A DNA stretch of 13,741 bases from Nitrosomonas sp. UBA6494 (GTDB lineage: Bacteria > Pseudomonadota > Gammaproteobacteria > Burkholderiales > Nitrosomonadaceae): positions 6,426 through 20,166 of the forward strand of contig DJMI01000039.1 of the NCBI GenBank assembly GCA_002435335.1. Reading direction: 5' to 3'. The notes beneath the pieces are model-generated. The model ran no database searches and was not told the DNA's origin. It worked only from the letters and a program-made list of their open reading frames with translations. The position numbers and the translations under genes are program-made. Each line of letters opens with the position of its first letter. Position 1 is the stretch's first letter. Positions 1 to 7,456 of this stretch are shown here, piece by piece.

Positions 1-662
1 TGGGCGGTACGCCGATCAAGGTGGATGAATGGGGTATCGATGCGATTTATTCCGGTAGTCAGAAATGCTTGTCTTGTCCGCCGGGATTGTCGCCGGTCAG
101 TTTTTCCGAACGTGTCACCGATTTGGTGAAGAATCGCAAAACCAAAGTGCATAGCTGGTTCATGGACATCAGCTTGCTGTTGAATTACTGGGGTTCCGCA
201 TCGCGCACTTACCATCATACCGCACCGACTAATGCATTGTATGGATTACATGAAGCGTTGTTAATGTTATATGAAGAAGGACTGGAGCATTCTTGGGCAC
301 GTCATCGCTATAATTCCGAAGCATTGAAGGCAGGATTTGCAACATTGGGCATGAGTTATGTGGTTAAAGAGGAGTATCGCTTGCCGCAACTGAATTCGGT
401 TTTTGTACCTGCGGGTGTAGACGAGAAAGAGGTGCGCCGTCGTTTGTTGGATGATTTCAGCCTAGAGATAGGTGCCGGTTTGGGAGATTTTGCCGGAAAG
501 GTATGGCGTTTCGGTTTAATGGGTACCGCATGCCGAGTGGAAAATGTGATTTTCTGCTTGAATGCATTGGAGGTTGTATTATCGGATATGGGATTGAAAG
601 TAGAACGTGGTGCCGCTGCTGCTGCCGCGCATAAAAGCTATGCAGTCAATCCTATGCGCTAG
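1..662 (+). CDS. Alanine--glyoxylate / serine--pyruvate aminotransferase family protein (class V), 3' part
   Basis: This is the C-terminal part of a PLP-dependent class-V aminotransferase. The reading frame is open to the left edge (first whole codon at 3), so the true start lies outside the window; the GTG at 21 is an internal valine. The PLP-binding lysine is the AAA codon at 63-65, in a Ser-Gly-Ser-Gln-Lys-Cys-Leu context. A Pro-Pro-Gly-Leu follows, as is usual in the AGXT/serine-pyruvate group. Further downstream are a WGSASRTYHHTAP-like stretch and the late EIGAGLGDFAGKVWRFGLMG segment, which carries the conserved arginine for the substrate carboxylate. Family members move the amino group from alanine or serine to glyoxylate or pyruvate in the cytosol. 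The exact substrate cannot be told here. The C-terminus has an unusual run of alanines just before the end. A terminator follows at 699-741, so this gene ends its own transcript. Confidence 0.9.
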   Translation, partial: GGTPIKVDEWGIDAIYSGSQKCLSCPPGLSPVSFSERVTDLVKNRKTKVHSWFMDISLLLNYWGSASRTYHHTAPTNALYGLHEALLMLYEEGLEHSWARHRYNSEALKAGFATLGMSYVVKEEYRLPQLNSVFVPAGVDEKEVRRRLLDDFSLEIGAGLGDFAGKVWRFGLMGTACRVENVIFCLNALEVVLSDMGLKVERGAAAAAAHKSYAVNPMR

Positions 663-698
663 GATTATTCGGGATTAGCGAAAAATCCTATTTCAATC

Positions 699-741
699 AA
701 CCACTTTCTTGTCTTTTTGATGAGAAAGTGGTTATTTTTAT
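699..741 (+). terminator. Rho-independent terminator after the aminotransferase gene
   Basis: A perfect 11-bp inverted repeat (AACCACTTTCT at 699-709, AGAAAGTGGTT at 723-733) encloses a 13-base loop and is followed by a T-rich tract (ATTTTTATT). It lies 37 bases after the stop codon and separates the aminotransferase from the glycan genes. Confidence 0.8.
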
Positions 742-771
742 TGTCGATTACTAACGGATAATCCAATCATC

Positions 772-1767
772 ATGGTTTGGGATTTTCCTTTGACTGTCGC
801 AACAGCACCGCTATTCTCGTTTGTGATTTCGTTTGTTTCCGTTTTGTGGTTGATAAGTACCCGATCGAATTGGCTCTTGGATCAACCGAATCGACGTTCA
901 CTACATGCTAAACCCGTTCCCCGCAGCGGCGGTTTAGGGGTATTGTCCGGTATTATCATTACTTGGCTTTTATACGGAGTGACATTGCCTGCAGCCTTAT
1001 GGATCGGCATCGTTTTGCTGATGACGATTTCTTTTGTCGACGATATTCGAGGAGCTTCGGTATCAAGCAGATTGTTTGTGCAATTAGCCGCTGCAGCAAT
1101 TTTTGTAATCGGTATTTTGCAGGACTATCATTACGAATGGTGGTTGATGCTGTGCATTGTTCTGATGATTGTTTGGATGTCCAATTTATATAATTTCATG
1201 GATGGTTCCGATGGCTTGGCTGGCGGCATGACGGTGATCGGGTTTGGATTTTATGGCTGGTTTGCTTTGTTACAAGGAAACTATCATTTTGCTTTGATTA
1301 ATCTTGTCGTCGCTACTGCTGCTTTGGCTTTTTTGCTGCATAATTTTTATCCGGCGCGGATTTTTTTGGGAGATGTCGGTTCGGTTCCGTTAGGTTTTTT
1401 GGCAGCAGCTTTAGGGGTAATCGGCTGGGCTGACGGGTTGTGGTCGGGCTGGTTTCCGTTTTTGGTATTTTCACCGTTCATTGCGGATGCAACAGTGACA
1501 CTGATCAAACGCATGTTGCGTGGTGAAAAAATTTGGTTGGCGCATCGCGAACATTATTATCAACATCTGGTACAAAGTGGGTGGGGGCATCGCAATACCG
1601 CGTTATTGGGTTATGGTTTGATGTTGGGGGCCGGCGGTAGTGCGGTCTGGGCTGGCCAGCAGGATGCGACCACGCAGTTATGGGTAATGATGGTTTGGGG
1701 TGGTATCTATTTCGCGCTGATGATTATTGCTGATTGTAACCAGAAAGTTTTTTCTAATCATGGATAG
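772..1767 (+). CDS. wbpL: Undecaprenyl-phosphate sugar-1-phosphate transferase, WbpL/WecA family (glycosyltransferase 4, MraY-like)
   Basis: This 331-residue polytopic inner-membrane protein has about ten hydrophobic segments. It would move a HexNAc-1-phosphate from a UDP-sugar to undecaprenyl phosphate, the first step in building O-antigen or a related glycan. Family landmarks are in order: a DQPNRRSLH motif followed by a Pro-Arg-x-Gly-Gly turn (37-55), the Asp-Asp pair at 90-91, the NLYNFMDGSDG motif (138-148), FLGDVGS (198-204) and the basic HREH motif (258-261), which is the cytoplasmic loop seen in WecA and WbpL. The ATG at 772 has only a weak upstream GGAT. Its stop overlaps the next gene by 8 bases. 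The neighbour is a WbpM-type dehydratase, the same pairing as wbpL-wbpM of Pseudomonas, which favours a UDP-FucNAc or UDP-QuiNAc type substrate over plain GlcNAc. That substrate is an inference from context. Confidence 0.88.
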   Translation: MVWDFPLTVATAPLFSFVISFVSVLWLISTRSNWLLDQPNRRSLHAKPVPRSGGLGVLSGIIITWLLYGVTLPAALWIGIVLLMTISFVDDIRGASVSSRLFVQLAAAAIFVIGILQDYHYEWWLMLCIVLMIVWMSNLYNFMDGSDGLAGGMTVIGFGFYGWFALLQGNYHFALINLVVATAALAFLLHNFYPARIFLGDVGSVPLGFLAAALGVIGWADGLWSGWFPFLVFSPFIADATVTLIKRMLRGEKIWLAHREHYYQHLVQSGWGHRNTALLGYGLMLGAGGSAVWAGQQDATTQLWVMMVWGGIYFALMIIADCNQKVFSNHG

Positions 1768-3664
1768 TTTGTTTATCAGCAAGTTCGGCATTCGAACGTT
1801 TATTGCGATTGTGCACGATTTTGCAGCGATTGCGGTTGCTTGGCTGTTTGCTTATTTGTTTCGTTATAACTTTGAAATTCCGGCTGAAGCCTGGGATGCG
1901 CTGACAAAAATTTTACCTTGGGCAATACCGATCCAGACGAGTTTATTCTTGTGGCTGGGGTTATATCGAGGATTGTGGCGTTATGCGAGTTTGCCCGATT
2001 TAAAGCGGATTTTTGTCGCGGCGATGCTCGGCTACGGTGTCGTGACGTTGATATTATGGGCGATGCAATTATTGCATTCGATACCGATTGCGGTTTTCGT
2101 CATGGTGCCGTTGCTGTTGTTATTGATCATGGGAGGAAGCCGCTTAATCTATCGCGCATGGAAAGAGCGCCGGTTGGATAGTTTGGATGGTTACGGCGCA
2201 AAGCTGGTATTGATTCTCGGGGCCGGAAATACGGCAGTCAGCTTGGTAAAAGAATTGACCGGAAGTCGGGATTGGCATGTGGTCGGTATGCTCGATGACG
2301 ATCCGAGAAAACTGGGTACGCGCCTGCAAGGCGTGCGCGTTCTTGGCGTAATCAATGAACTGCCGCAATGGGTGCAAAAGTTGAACGTGGGACACGTCAT
2401 CATTGCCATGCCGTCCGTTTCTCACCGTATTCATCGCCATGCCTTGGAAATGTGTTCGGAAATCGGCGTCAAAGCGATGACCGTACCTTCTTACGTCGAT
2501 TTGATCAGCGGCAAAACGACTGTGTCGCAAATTCGGGAAATCGAGTTGGATGATTTGTTAGGCAGAGATCCCGTGGTACTCGATGATGAAGGATTGCACG
2601 GCTTGCTCACAGGGAAAACGGTTCTCGTCACCGGTGCCGGCGGTTCGATCGGTGCCGAGTTGTGCCGTCAGATTGTGGCGTTTGCGCCGAATCGCATCGT
2701 ATTTCTGGAGCTCAATGAGTTTGCATTGTATGAGATTCAGGAAGAATTTTTGGCACGTGCACCGGGTATTCAAATGTCTTTTGTAATAGGCGACATCAAG
2801 GATCAAGCACGAATGTCGCAGTTGTTTGCCCAGTTCCAACCTGCTGTAGTGTTTCATGCGGCAGCTTACAAGCATGTGCCGTTGATGGAACAAGAAAACG
2901 CCTGTCAGGCGTTACTGAATAATGTTTTAGGTACTGTGGTACTGGCGCAAGTAGCCATTCGTTTTGCGGTGGAAAAATTTGTGTTGGTATCTACCGACAA
3001 AGCAGTCAACCCGGTCAGTGTTATGGGAGCGACCAAGCGTCTGGCTGAAATGGTGTGCCAGGCATCGCAGCAATCCGTCGCTCATTCGTCACCCGCTACA
3101 TGTTTTGTCATGGTACGCTTTGGCAATGTGCTGGGCAGTACAGGTAGTGTAATTCCGAAATTCCGCGAACAAATTGCACGAGGCGGTCCAATTACCATAA
3201 CGCATCCGGAGATGACGCGCTATTTCATGTCCATTCCGGAGGCGGCACAATTGGTATTGCAAGCCGGATTAATGGGCGGTGCCAAAGGAGGCGGTGAAAT
3301 TTTCGTGCTGGATATGGGGGACCCGGTCAAAATTGTCGATTTGGCCAATGTCATGATTCGATTGTCTGGATTCAATGAGGATGATATTCGCATCGTATAT
3401 ACCGGTTTGCGTCCCGGCGAAAAGTTGCATGAGGAATTGCTGTCCGCCAGTGAAAATACTTTGCCGACGCCGCACCTGAAGGTTCGCATTGCGCAAGCAC
3501 GCCAAGTGGATGAAAAGTGGTTATCTAATTTGGCGCTGTGGCTGAATAAAATTACAGTGCTCACCGATCAGGAAGTTCGCGACCAGTTGCAACAATGGGT
3601 ACCGGAATATACCAGCAAAGACAATGTATTGAATGATAATGGACAAGGAAAGATAGCATGCTGA
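1760..3664 (+). CDS. wbpM: Membrane-bound UDP-GlcNAc 4,6-dehydratase, WbpM/PglF/CapD family
   Basis: This 634-residue protein is close to the length of WbpM. Residues 10-130 hold about four membrane helices. Next comes a first Rossmann-like domain with LGAGNTA at 153-159, then a catalytic short-chain dehydrogenase/reductase domain whose NAD-binding TGAGGSIG is at 291-298. The active site reads STDK at 411-414 and MGATK at 422-426: the usual Tyr of the Ser-Tyr-Lys triad is Met, as in WbpM and PglF. The expected reaction is dehydration of UDP-GlcNAc to the 4-keto-6-deoxy sugar on the cytoplasmic face, feeding FucNAc, QuiNAc or bacillosamine-type sugars. I start it at ATG 1760, inside the end of the preceding gene (ATGGATAG overlap), rather than at the TTG at 1727, because the family N-terminus begins just before the first helix. 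No dedicated aminotransferase or 4-reductase partner is in view. The stop overlaps ubiJ. Confidence 0.9.
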   Translation: MDSLFISKFGIRTFIAIVHDFAAIAVAWLFAYLFRYNFEIPAEAWDALTKILPWAIPIQTSLFLWLGLYRGLWRYASLPDLKRIFVAAMLGYGVVTLILWAMQLLHSIPIAVFVMVPLLLLLIMGGSRLIYRAWKERRLDSLDGYGAKLVLILGAGNTAVSLVKELTGSRDWHVVGMLDDDPRKLGTRLQGVRVLGVINELPQWVQKLNVGHVIIAMPSVSHRIHRHALEMCSEIGVKAMTVPSYVDLISGKTTVSQIREIELDDLLGRDPVVLDDEGLHGLLTGKTVLVTGAGGSIGAELCRQIVAFAPNRIVFLELNEFALYEIQEEFLARAPGIQMSFVIGDIKDQARMSQLFAQFQPAVVFHAAAYKHVPLMEQENACQALLNNVLGTVVLAQVAIRFAVEKFVLVSTDKAVNPVSVMGATKRLAEMVCQASQQSVAHSSPATCFVMVRFGNVLGSTGSVIPKFREQIARGGPITITHPEMTRYFMSIPEAAQLVLQAGLMGGAKGGGEIFVLDMGDPVKIVDLANVMIRLSGFNEDDIRIVYTGLRPGEKLHEELLSASENTLPTPHLKVRIAQARQVDEKWLSNLALWLNKITVLTDQEVRDQLQQWVPEYTSKDNVLNDNGQGKIAC

Positions 3665-4257
3665 CGTCCGCAATTATTGCACCTGCCAATCATTTGCTGC
3701 GTAGCGAAAAGTGGGGATGCGAAAGTTTGCGTGTTCATGCAGGGAGAGCGATTTGCATTCAAGCATTGCCACTCATAAATTTGACATTGCAAATCAATGA
3801 ACACGGTGAACTGCAATCGGTTGGTCGTTTGCATGCAGTCGACACTACCATGAGGTTTTCGCCTTTGCAGGTGCCAAGCCTGCTGGCACAAGAATCTAGA
3901 GCATTTGACCGAATACAGATTGCAGGTGATGAGGAATTGGCTAAAGCATTGATTGTCATCGGAAAGAATATCAATTGGGCTGCGATTCTAGCGCAGGATG
4001 TCAGTGGTGTGATCGGTGATGTGGCTGCACATCGGCTAGGGCGAAGCGCAGAGCAGTTGATGCGATGGCAAGCAGGATATTTTGATCGTGTGACTCAAAC
4101 CGTTACCGAATATTTGATCGAGGAAAAGGACTATTTGATCAAAGATGTTGCGATCCGCAAGTTTTCCGAAGAGGTGCAAAATTTGCAGCATGATACCGCT
4201 CAGCTTGAGCAGCGGTTGATGCAATTGATGCAACACAGTATGCTGGCATCATCGTAA
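3658..4257 (+). CDS. ubiJ: Ubiquinone biosynthesis accessory factor UbiJ (SCP2 domain)
   Basis: This 199-residue soluble protein matches UbiJ in length (about 200) and layout. It has an N-terminal SCP2-like lipid-binding fold (about 10-115, with the IQIAGD strand at 86-91), a conserved helix DVSGVIGDVAAHR (114-126), and a C-terminal coiled coil (about 164-193) rich in Glu, Gln and Leu. UbiJ binds ubiquinone intermediates in the cytosol and is part of the Ubi complex with UbiK and the hydroxylases. It is needed for aerobic ubiquinone formation. Its ATG is preceded by a good Shine-Dalgarno sequence, AAGGAA, at 3645-3650. The ATG overlaps the dehydratase stop (ATGCTGA), so translation is probably coupled. 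ubiB follows after 74 bases, the usual order. ubiE, normally just upstream in the E. coli operon, is replaced here by the glycan gene. The family is weakly conserved, so the call rests on length, fold pattern and the ubiB neighbour. Confidence 0.85.
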   Translation: MLTSAIIAPANHLLRSEKWGCESLRVHAGRAICIQALPLINLTLQINEHGELQSVGRLHAVDTTMRFSPLQVPSLLAQESRAFDRIQIAGDEELAKALIVIGKNINWAAILAQDVSGVIGDVAAHRLGRSAEQLMRWQAGYFDRVTQTVTEYLIEEKDYLIKDVAIRKFSEEVQNLQHDTAQLEQRLMQLMQHSMLASS

Positions 4258-4331
4258 TATCTTTTCATGTGCCAGGAAAATTTTTTAATTGATGTGATAG
4301 TTACGAGCTAATTCTAAACTCACCTTCATTC

Positions 4332-5846
4332 ATGCGCTTATTTCGTCTGTTAAAAATTCAGTTTGTCGCTTTCCGATTCGGATTGGATGAATTTGTATTA
4401 AGCCATAGTCGCCTGCGATTCTTGCGCGTAATCGTAAGAACGCTGACATTTTGGCGCAAATTGGATAAACCCCGTGGCGAGCGATTACGCTTGGCTTTGG
4501 AGACGCTGGGACCGATTTTTGTAAAGTTCGGTCAAATGTTGTCGACACGGCGCGATTTGTTGCCGCATGATATTGCCGATGAATTGGCCAAATTACAAGA
4601 TCAGGTACCGCCATTTCCTTATGAATCGGTTCTGGTGACACTGGAAAAAGAATACGAACAGAAAATCGAGCAGGTTTTCCTGAAATTCGAAGAAACGCCG
4701 ATTGCCAGCGCATCGGTCGCACAAGTTCACGCGGCGGTGTTGCACGATGGAACCGAAGTGGCGGTAAAAATTCTACGACCCAATCTGGAACCGATCATTA
4801 TGCACGATGTTGCGTTGATGGATACCGGCGCTTGGTTGGCCGAAGCATTGTGGTCGGACGGCAAGCGATTGAAATTGCGTCAGGTTGTTTCCGAATTTGC
4901 CCGTCATTTGGATGATGAACTCGATTTGATGCGTGAAGCGGCCAATTGCAGCCAGTTGCGTCGCAATTTTCTCAATTCGCCGCTTCTGTTGGTGCCGGAA
5001 GTATATTGGGATTACTGCCGTTCCAGCGTGATGGTGATGGAACGGGTCAAAGGCATTCCGATCAGCCATGTCGACGAATTGATCGCGCAGGGCGTCGATA
5101 TACCGCAATTGGCGCGCATGGGTGTGGAAATATTTTTTACCCAAGTATTTCGCGACGGTTACTTTCATGCCGACATGCATCCGGGTAATATCTTCGTCGG
5201 TAAGGATGGCCGTTATATTGCCGTCGATTTCGGCATTATGGGAACCTTGAGTGATGAAGACAAAAACTATTTAGCGCAAAATTTTCTCGCTTTTTTCCGG
5301 CGTGATTACGGACGGGTGGCGCAGGCGCATGTCGAAGCCGGTTGGGCGCCGAAAGATACGCGTGTAGACGATTTTGAGGCTGCCATTCGCGCGGTTTGTG
5401 AACCGATATTCGATAAGCCGTTAAAAGAAATTTCGTTTGGGCGAGTGCTTTTTCAATTGTTCCAAGCATCACGGCAATTCAATGTGGAAATCCAGCCGCA
5501 ATTGGTGTTGCTGCAAAAGACATTGCTGAATATCGAAGGGTTGGGGCGTGATCTGGATCCGGATCTGGATTTGTGGAAAACAGCCAAACCTTTTCTGGAG
5601 CGCTGGATGGCGGAGCAAATCGGTTGGCGAGGTTTCGCCAGCAGGGTGGAAAAGGAAGCGCCGAACTGGGCGATCATTCTGCCGGAGTTTCCACGGTTGA
5701 TCCATCAGGCGATTGCGATCAATCGCAATCAGGCACTGGAGAAACAAATGATCGATATGATTGCAGAAGCGAAGCGTCAGAATCGGATGCTCGCACTGAT
5801 TGCAATTTTATTAACGGCGCTGTTGGCTTGGCAGATTTTTCAATAA
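4332..5846 (+). CDS. ubiB: Ubiquinone biosynthesis regulatory protein kinase-like UbiB (ABC1/ADCK family)
   Basis: This 504-residue atypical kinase-like ATPase is needed for ubiquinone synthesis and probably helps present or extract membrane-bound precursors for the Ubi complex. The family signatures are clear: KFGQ at 65-68, followed by the STRRDLLP stretch; the alanine-rich nucleotide loop ASASVAQVH at 125-133, replacing a glycine-rich loop; the ATP lysine K146 in AVKILRP; HADMHPGN at 279-286; and the DFG metal site at 299-301 (E. coli UbiB has DCG). The C-terminus ends in one hydrophobic segment (about 486-503). E. coli UbiB is about 40 residues longer and has more hydrophobic sequence there. 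The ATG at 4332 has no clear Shine-Dalgarno sequence but agrees with the family N-terminus. Upstream, 4289-4318 holds a weak promoter-like pair (TTGATG, then TCTAAA after 18 bases), too poor to call. Confidence 0.96.
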   Translation: MRLFRLLKIQFVAFRFGLDEFVLSHSRLRFLRVIVRTLTFWRKLDKPRGERLRLALETLGPIFVKFGQMLSTRRDLLPHDIADELAKLQDQVPPFPYESVLVTLEKEYEQKIEQVFLKFEETPIASASVAQVHAAVLHDGTEVAVKILRPNLEPIIMHDVALMDTGAWLAEALWSDGKRLKLRQVVSEFARHLDDELDLMREAANCSQLRRNFLNSPLLLVPEVYWDYCRSSVMVMERVKGIPISHVDELIAQGVDIPQLARMGVEIFFTQVFRDGYFHADMHPGNIFVGKDGRYIAVDFGIMGTLSDEDKNYLAQNFLAFFRRDYGRVAQAHVEAGWAPKDTRVDDFEAAIRAVCEPIFDKPLKEISFGRVLFQLFQASRQFNVEIQPQLVLLQKTLLNIEGLGRDLDPDLDLWKTAKPFLERWMAEQIGWRGFASRVEKEAPNWAIILPEFPRLIHQAIAINRNQALEKQMIDMIAEAKRQNRMLALIAILLTALLAWQIFQ

Positions 5847-5859
5847 TTGTTCAATTGCA

Positions 5860-6168
5860 ATGAGTTATTATCAATATCACGTGTTTTTTTGCACCAACCA
5901 ACGCGAAGGCGGTGCCAAGTGCTGCAACGATTGTGGCGCACAAGCGTTGCGTGATTATGCCAAGCAGCGAATAAAATCATTGAAGCTAGCCGGGAAGAAT
6001 AAAATCCGTATCAATAATGCCGGATGCCTTGATCGTTGCGACGAAGGTCCGGTCATGGTGATTTATCCCGAAGCGACGTGGTACACCTATATCGATCGAG
6101 AGGATATCGATGAAATCATCGACGAACATTTGGTCAAAGGAAATGTCGTCGAACGCCTGAAAATCTGA
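5860..6168 (+). CDS. Thioredoxin-like [2Fe-2S] ferredoxin domain protein
   Basis: This 102-residue protein has the pattern of the thioredoxin-fold [2Fe-2S] family (Aquifex Fd1, NuoE-like). A first strand ends in Cys11 (VFFCTNQR), a second cysteine cluster lies at 21, 22 and 25, and a later GCLDRCDEGP motif places Cys56 and Cys60 just before the VMVIYP strand. Four of the six cysteines would hold the cluster: most likely 11, one of 21/22/25, 56 and 60. It is cytosolic, with no signal peptide. It starts 13 bases after ubiB with a poor ribosome site, so it is likely translated from the same message. The electron partner is unknown. Nearness to ubiB suggests, but does not show, a link with quinone or redox metabolism. 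A hydrolase gene follows after 18 bases. Confidence 0.88.
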   Translation: MSYYQYHVFFCTNQREGGAKCCNDCGAQALRDYAKQRIKSLKLAGKNKIRINNAGCLDRCDEGPVMVIYPEATWYTYIDREDIDEIIDEHLVKGNVVERLKI

Positions 6169-6186
6169 CGATAACAAACAAATAAT

Positions 6187-6816
6187 TTGCCGATAGAAAC
6201 GCAAAAAATTTTCATCGACGGTCCAACCGGGAAATTGGAAGCTGTCCTTGCCATACCCGAATCAGAATCGAAGGGTATCGCCGTCATAGCGCATCCGCAC
6301 CCGCTGCATGGGGGAACGATGGACAACAAAATCGTCCATACGGTTTTTACCACATTGCAGTCACTCAATTTTGTGACGGTGAAATTCAATTTTCGCGGCG
6401 TCGGTGCAAGTGCCGGTATTTTCGATCATGGCATCGGTGAAGTTGGTGATGTGATTGCGGTTACGGAAGCAATTCGCAGTCAATTCGATCAGCGTGAGAA
6501 GCAATTGCCGCTTTTGCTCGCCGGATTCTCATTCGGCGGTGGAATTCAGCTTTTTGCCGCAGCAAAACTGAATCCGATGTTTCTAATTTTGGTGGCGCCT
6601 TCCGTTGCCCATCTGAAAGCACCGCCGGTTCCCGACTCAGTTCAGTTTGCTTTAATCGTTCAGGGTGATCAAGACGATATTGTATTGCCACAGCAGGTGC
6701 TTGCATGGGCGACACCAAAGTCGCAGCCGATCGTTCTTGTGCCCGGTGCCGATCATTTTTTTCATGGCAAGTTGTTGTTGCTCAGGCAATGGATAACAAG
6801 GTTTCTTGCATCATAA
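6187..6816 (+). CDS. Alpha/beta hydrolase (COG2945-like), TTG start
   Basis: This 209-residue cytosolic alpha/beta-hydrolase fold protein has an early AHPHPLHGGTM motif (35-45), typical of this group and forming the oxyanion region. The nucleophile elbow is GFSFGG with Ser115. An acid lies in QGDQDD (Asp163 or Asp164), and the catalytic histidine is His190 in GADHFFHG. The real substrate of these small esterase-like enzymes is not known. The start must be TTG at 6187: an in-frame stop lies at 6172-6174, there is no ATG or GTG between, and the next ATG (residue 45) falls inside the conserved motif. It lies 18 bases after the [2Fe-2S] gene, so it is the last gene of the plus-strand run. Its stop is only 7 bases from the stop of the converging response regulator gene, with no terminator visible between them. 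Confidence 0.88.
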   Translation: MPIETQKIFIDGPTGKLEAVLAIPESESKGIAVIAHPHPLHGGTMDNKIVHTVFTTLQSLNFVTVKFNFRGVGASAGIFDHGIGEVGDVIAVTEAIRSQFDQREKQLPLLLAGFSFGGGIQLFAAAKLNPMFLILVAPSVAHLKAPPVPDSVQFALIVQGDQDDIVLPQQVLAWATPKSQPIVLVPGADHFFHGKLLLLRQWITRFLAS

Positions 6817-6823
6817 CCGCCGT

Positions 6824-7456
6824 TTATTCCACCAGTTTATGCTGAATTGCGTATTTGACCAGTTGTGCGTTGTTTTTCATGTTCATTTTTTCCAGAATAC
6901 GCGATCGATACGTGCTGACTGTCTTGACGCTGAGTGCCAATTTATTGGCGATGGAAGTCAGCGATTCTCCTGCAACAATTAACTTGAATACGAGATACTC
7001 GCGATCCGAGAAAGTCATGTGGGTCAATTTTCCAGGATCTTGCACCGGATTAAACAGCAGCTTTTCCGCTAACTCAGGATTGACATATTTTCCTCCCTTG
7101 GAGAGGCGGCGTATGATGCTAATGAGCTGATCGGTCGGGCTATCCTTGGTCAAATAACCTGACGCGCCCGAACGAATTGCGCGGATTGCGTATTCTTCCT
7201 CCGGGTACATACTCAGAACCAGAATACAAGCATTAGGTTTTATGGATGATATTCTTTTTAAAATATCCAATCCGGTGATATCAGGCATGTTGATATCTAG
7301 CAATGCAACGTCCCATTCGAATTCTTTTGTTTTTTTAATAAAGTCCTTTCCGTCAATTGCTTCAGCGACGACTTGTATGTCATCGGTTTCGCTGAAAATT
7401 CTTTTCAATCCGTCGCGAAACAGAGCATGATCGTCTACGATAAGAACCCTAATCAT
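6824..7456 (-). CDS. NarL/FixJ-family response regulator (receiver + LuxR-type HTH)
   Basis: This 210-residue DNA-binding response regulator is the output of the four-gene signalling block. The receiver (1-120) has the acidic pair Asp8-Asp9, phospho-acceptor Asp54 (in LLDINMP), Ser82 and Lys104. The C-terminal domain (about 145-208) is a classic LuxR/GerE helix-turn-helix: LTHMTFSDRE, then SIANKLALSVKTVSTYRSRILEKM. All key receiver residues are present. It has the best ribosome site of the block (AGGAG, complement of 7466-7470). It overlaps the kinase gene upstream by 8 bases, so the two should be made together; kinases with HisKA_3 domains like that one are the usual partners of this regulator class. 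Target genes are unknown. It is last in the minus-strand transcript. Confidence 0.95.
   Translation of the reverse strand: MIRVLIVDDHALFRDGLKRIFSETDDIQVVAEAIDGKDFIKKTKEFEWDVALLDINMPDITGLDILKRISSIKPNACILVLSMYPEEEYAIRAIRSGASGYLTKDSPTDQLISIIRRLSKGGKYVNPELAEKLLFNPVQDPGKLTHMTFSDREYLVFKLIVAGESLTSIANKLALSVKTVSTYRSRILEKMNMKNNAQLVKYAIQHKLVE

Noticed and set aside
660..690. Inverted repeat TAGGATT...AATCCTA at the aminotransferase stop
   Set aside because: A weak 7-bp stem with a 17-base loop and no T-tract; the real terminator is the stronger hairpin at 699-741.
1727..1759. TTG at 1727 as the start of the dehydratase
   Set aside because: It adds 11 residues not expected for the family. ATG 1760 lies just before the first membrane helix and gives the usual short overlap with the preceding stop.
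2144..2893. Minus-strand ORFs of 111 and 128 codons within the dehydratase gene
   Set aside because: They overlap a clear conserved gene on the other strand and translate to low-complexity, His/Arg-rich sequence without domains.
5780..5846. UbiB as a truncated gene because it is shorter than E. coli UbiB
   Set aside because: All catalytic motifs and a final hydrophobic segment are present and the frame ends cleanly; the difference is natural length variation at the C-terminus.
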